Shown here one piece after another: positions 60,640 to 64,000 of a DNA stretch of 64,000 nt. The notes under the pieces are model-generated. The model made no database searches. It was not told where the DNA came from and was given only the letters and a program-made list of their open reading frames with translations. Made by a program: the position numbers and the translations under genes. The stretch is from NCBI GenBank assembly GCA_947561395.2, contig OX387183.1, positions 54,667,915 through 54,731,914 on the forward strand, given 5' to 3'. The first letter of the stretch is position 1, and each line of letters begins with the position of its first letter. Source of the DNA: Buxus sempervirens (lineage: Eukaryota; Streptophyta; Magnoliopsida; Buxales; Buxaceae).

Positions 60640-62899
60640 ATTGAAAGACGTGTTGCAGCAGAAAAGCGAGCTCAAAATGGCCTTGGAGATCCAAAAACCC
60701 TAAATCAACTGGTGAGCTGCTACAGTTGAGATGGAGAGAGATACAGAGCTTCGAAGACTTGAGAAACTCCAGCAGGCTCAAATGTGTTCGGATTTTGCTC
60801 CAGACGAACAGAAACCCTAAGTTTCCGAGAAGAAGAGAGGGAGGGAAAGAGATCTCACGAGCAGACCGACCCGTTAAGATCGAGAGCGAGACCCCAACGG
60901 AGGCTATGCTGATCACGGGCGGGTGCAAGGGTACGAAATAGGGCCGGAATTCACAAACCCAAAATTTGTTGCTCAGATGGCTGGATGAATGGATGTATGT
61001 ACGGATATAAGAATGGATGGATGGATGTATCATGTTAGGGGTTTCATTAACGTCCACCACTGAGGTGACAGTCTTTAAAGTACACCACCATGAGTTGTCG
61101 ACATGCGCCTGAGGTTTATAAGAAATGACCGCCAAAAACGCCGTTGAGAAATATTAAAAAATGAAAAAAGCTTTTCGAGTCCAATGCTGGTCACGTGAGT
61201 GCATGTTAAAGGGCCCGTTTAAAAAAATTTTGGAGAAATTGAATTTGAGGGATACTTTTAAAAACAACATAGATTTTGCCACCGAATTTTTTTGTAATTG
61301 GAAATTAATGATACTTCTTTAACATAATTGAAAATCAATGTCTTCTTATTGTTCATAATTTTTTCCCAAAAATATCCTTAAAAAACTTTGTTAACTTCAT
61401 TAAAAAAGAAGACAACAAACAAATTGTTTCGAAGTACAAACAAAATGTTTACACGTATTTTAAGGGCTTTTTTGGAAGATTTTTTTTTATGAACAATAAA
61501 ATGGATACTAATTCTCAATTATTTTAAAAAACTATCACTTCTTTTCAATAACTGTTAATTAGATGATTAAATCTAGACTGTCTTTAAGAATTACCACAAA
61601 AACCCATTTCCCAAAAATCTTGAGCCGCAACGTCACTTGAAAAAAACATTTAAAAGATAGTATTACTTCCTGTGGTTTAGAAAAGTTGGTATCAAAGTAT
61701 GATACATTCATGGCCCGCGTGGTATGCTCTTGTATCCCATGTATAATGTGTTCGTGTTCCAATTATATTATGCTCGTATGCTATATAATTAATTATAATA
61801 AAGTGACCCGTAGTTCAAAAATTTTTCCCTAAAATGACCTTTTGGAAATACATTACTTTGTCAAGATGTTTTAAAAATACCAACCAAAAGTGACCATTTT
61901 CTGATTTTACCCAAAATAAAAAAAGGATTTATGCTTCATGCTCCGACTCATGAAGTATAGGTGTCTGGTGACAAATATTCTTTTATTTTATATTCATATT
62001 TTCCACACGAAGCAGTAAAGTAGTTAGAACTTAGAAGTGACACTCCGGGGGGACCCTTTTTCCTCTCCTTTTTTCTTTTCGTAAAGAAAGTTTTGTTTTC
62101 ATTTAAATAGGTTTTAACTGAAATTTCAAAGTACCACTACCTCCACCAATATAATCGCCATCATCAGCATCTTTACCTCCGTTACGAATTCCATAACCAC
62201 AATTACTACTACTAACATCGCCTCCCCCGTTACTACCTCCACAACCACCATACCCATTATCAATGACATTACCATCTTCATCATTAATATCAGTTAATAC
62301 TATAATCGTAGCTGATATAGCTGCCACATAAATGTTTTAAAAAACTTGACTAGTGTTCCTCCCAAATTGGGCTTGGCTCGACACTTGGCGGTAAGGATGA
62401 TGTGTCTGTGTGTAGGCGTACCAGTATCTGTTGATGCAAAATTCAGGTTGGATCTTGACTCCGAGCACCTGTTTCGAGTCTAAACCGAAATCGGACTAAC
62501 CATACTACAAGTCGTCTATAATGATAATTGGTCAGACGAAAGAATGAAAACTATAAGTTCAGTATTTGTTTGGGTTTCTATTCGTATTTGAAAGAACAAA
62601 CGGCAACAATGAAGCAATGTATTCAGATATCGATCGCTTAAATACACCCGTTTATTGCAGTAAGGCTCCAAATAATGCACAAAGAAATAAAGACAAAGAA
62701 AACCAACAATGCTAGCAGTACCTGCCTCATGTTGCTTTATAACCGTAATTGAAGTACAAAGCAAGGATACAAGGGGCAAGAGTACTATTTAGCCAACACC
62801 CGACTACTCACATGGCTTGACAAAAAAGGAGATTTGGTACTGGTTGCTCTTAATTCTGTAGCCGTAATCGGATTATAAATCCCATAAAACAATGGCTAC
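60640..62899. other. SAPS promoter side and intergenic DNA
   Basis: The first 300 bp are the likely 5' UTR and promoter of the SAPS gene (minus), including purine-rich GAGA tracts on plus. A short ATGGATGG-type repeat lies at about 60980-61030. The rest is AT-rich. Triplet-like CCACCA/ACTACT words at 62140-62330 give a low-complexity Gly/Asp-rich reading on minus that I do not accept as a gene. Confidence 0.5.
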
Positions 62900-63007
62900 C
62901 TAGACTTCCTTGTCAGTGGCAGGATCTTCACTTTGATCGGAGTAAACAGTAGCCTGAAATGTTACTACGATAGGAAGCAGTGATAGGAGTTCTAAATTAT
63001 CACTCAT
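62900..63007 (-). CDS. Short ORF (35 aa) with upstream TATA box
   Basis: The ATG at 63007 opens a 35-codon frame to TAG at 62900-62902. The peptide begins Met-Ser-Asp-Asn-Leu-Glu, has a hydrophobic middle (Leu-Leu-Pro-Ile-Val-Val) and an acidic tail (Asp-Gln-Ser-Glu-Asp-Pro...Asp-Lys-Glu-Val). A canonical TATAAAAGG lies on the same strand 111 bp upstream (63118-63126). I do not recognise it. It could be a micropeptide gene, or part of a longer spliced gene (a GTAGCC donor word follows the stop, and a TTTCAG acceptor word lies inside). The coding claim is tentative. Confidence 0.35.
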   Translation of the reverse strand: MSDNLELLSLLPIVVTFQATVYSDQSEDPATDKEV

Positions 63008-63117
63008 GCTACAGTGTGAGAGTAGAAGATTGGATAGTGATCATGGATGATCAAAATATAATTATAATAACCGGTTGCGGTTGAGTGGATGTTGTCTCAA
63101 AATACTTTACAGATGTG

Positions 63118-63126
63118 CCTTTTATA
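63118..63126 (-). promoter_or_regulatory. TATA box upstream of short ORF
   Basis: TATAAAAGG on the minus strand, with a CA-rich leader between it and the ATG at 63007. Confidence 0.5.
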
Positions 63127-64000
63127 GTTGATTTTTGGCGGTTGTCCAGCGTCCCATGATTCCACGATCTTCATGACAGTTTGGAGTTGTCAATTAATTT
63201 CCCACTATTCTCTTGGTCGAGTGATAGTTTGCCATGTTCCCAACGACTAACTTCCTGAGTTACTGATGTTTGTTAAGATGGTTGAATCACTTGTGCGCCA
63301 AGCTCGACCCCGAATCGTATTTTGGTAATGCTTATTTGAGTGATGATGTCACCTCTCATACGGATGAAAATCATTTTCTTGCTTCTACACGTGCATATGC
63401 CAACATGTCTTTGCTTGTAGAATTAGCCTACATGGGTGTTATATGGTTTTCCTTTATTCGCTGAATTACGATAGGTGTAAACAATTAGATGCATTTTTAC
63501 CAAATTTTTAGACAATAATCGATCTTAGGTAAATTTCATAAAAAATGCTTTCCTTCATTTGTTTATAACAATACAAAAACAATTTGAAAATGTTTTTGTT
63601 TTCAAGTTGTTCTTATAAAAAATGTTACCAAATAGCCTCTTTATCAACGCAACTATTTTTAAAAAAAAGTGTTGGTTTTTATCTAAATCCCTTACATGTA
63701 GGTTATTTAGTAAATGAAAATAGTACCTAGATTGTATACATGCGAGCAGCTAAAATGACTTTTTTTTTAATGAGTAAATTACACCCACCTCCCTTATAGT
63801 TTCTAACAACTGCAGATACTGCCCCTGAGGTTTCCTAAATGAAACTCACCTCCCTTATAAGACTTATAAAATATAATTTCACGATTTACCCCTTATTAGT
63901 TTTTTATCAAGGAAAGAAAAACTCAAAACTTTAAATAACAAAAGCACTCATAATTTTTAAATTGATTATTCAGACTTTTTAACTTTTAAGAATTATTTTC
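63127..64000. other. Intergenic DNA at right edge
   Basis: I see no supported gene. The sequence at about 63770-63900 (TTACACCCACCTCCCTTATAG and a similar word about 70 bp further on) resembles a repeat common in plant genomes, but its class is uncertain. Confidence 0.35.

Noticed and set aside
62103..62327. Gly/Asp-rich 74-codon ORF on minus
   Set aside because: It is triplet-like low complexity with no supporting promoter or domain.

Overview
This is a window of nuclear DNA from a flowering plant. It is AT-rich and has GT-AG introns of up to 5.7 kb, organelle-targeted and ER housekeeping genes, plant-type LINE, SINE, TRIM and MITE elements, and an endogenous plant pararetrovirus. I cannot name the species.

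Layout. (1) 1-12019: an endogenous caulimovirid, best matched by a florendovirus/petuvirus-type layout (movement protein, coat protein, protease, reverse transcriptase/RNase H, then a second ORF). It is present as two copies in tail-to-tail inverted orientation. The plus copy (1-4544) runs off the left edge. The minus copy (4545-12019) is nearly full length and ends at a tRNA-Met primer-binding site next to TA-rich DNA. (2) 12150-12470: an L1-type LINE scrap. (3) 13656-15728, plus: the last five exons of a phosphoglucosamine/phosphoglucomutase-family gene whose 5' part is not in the window. (4) 16207-21161, minus: a complete three-exon GNAT acetyltransferase gene (283 aa), convergent with the previous gene. 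(5) 22400-22975, minus: an intronless LEA_2/NHL-type membrane protein. (6) 23778-40041, minus: a complete 13-exon ER metallopeptidase 1-like M28 peptidase gene (909 aa). (7) 44163-60639, minus: a complete 19-exon SAPS-domain (SIT4-associated, PP6 regulatory subunit) gene (839 aa). (8) 60640-64000: mostly intergenic, with one short TATA-led ORF (35 aa).

The host genes are unrelated housekeeping genes and form no shared pathway. The four complete genes all lie on the minus strand. Their introns and spacers carry most of the mobile DNA: RTE-type LINE fragments, a TRIM nested in an RTE LINE with a 5-bp target duplication, a SINE with a 16-bp target duplication, two PIF/Harbinger-like elements with 3-bp duplications, and G/T-rich minisatellites.

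The most unusual locus is the viral inverted repeat. Its arms are about 4.46 kb and almost identical. I count about 15 single-base indels against one substitution. The two viral promoters face each other across a short loop. The indel-only pattern raises the question of an assembly or read-quality artefact. If the structure is real, it is a potential source of long double-stranded RNA and small RNAs against the virus.
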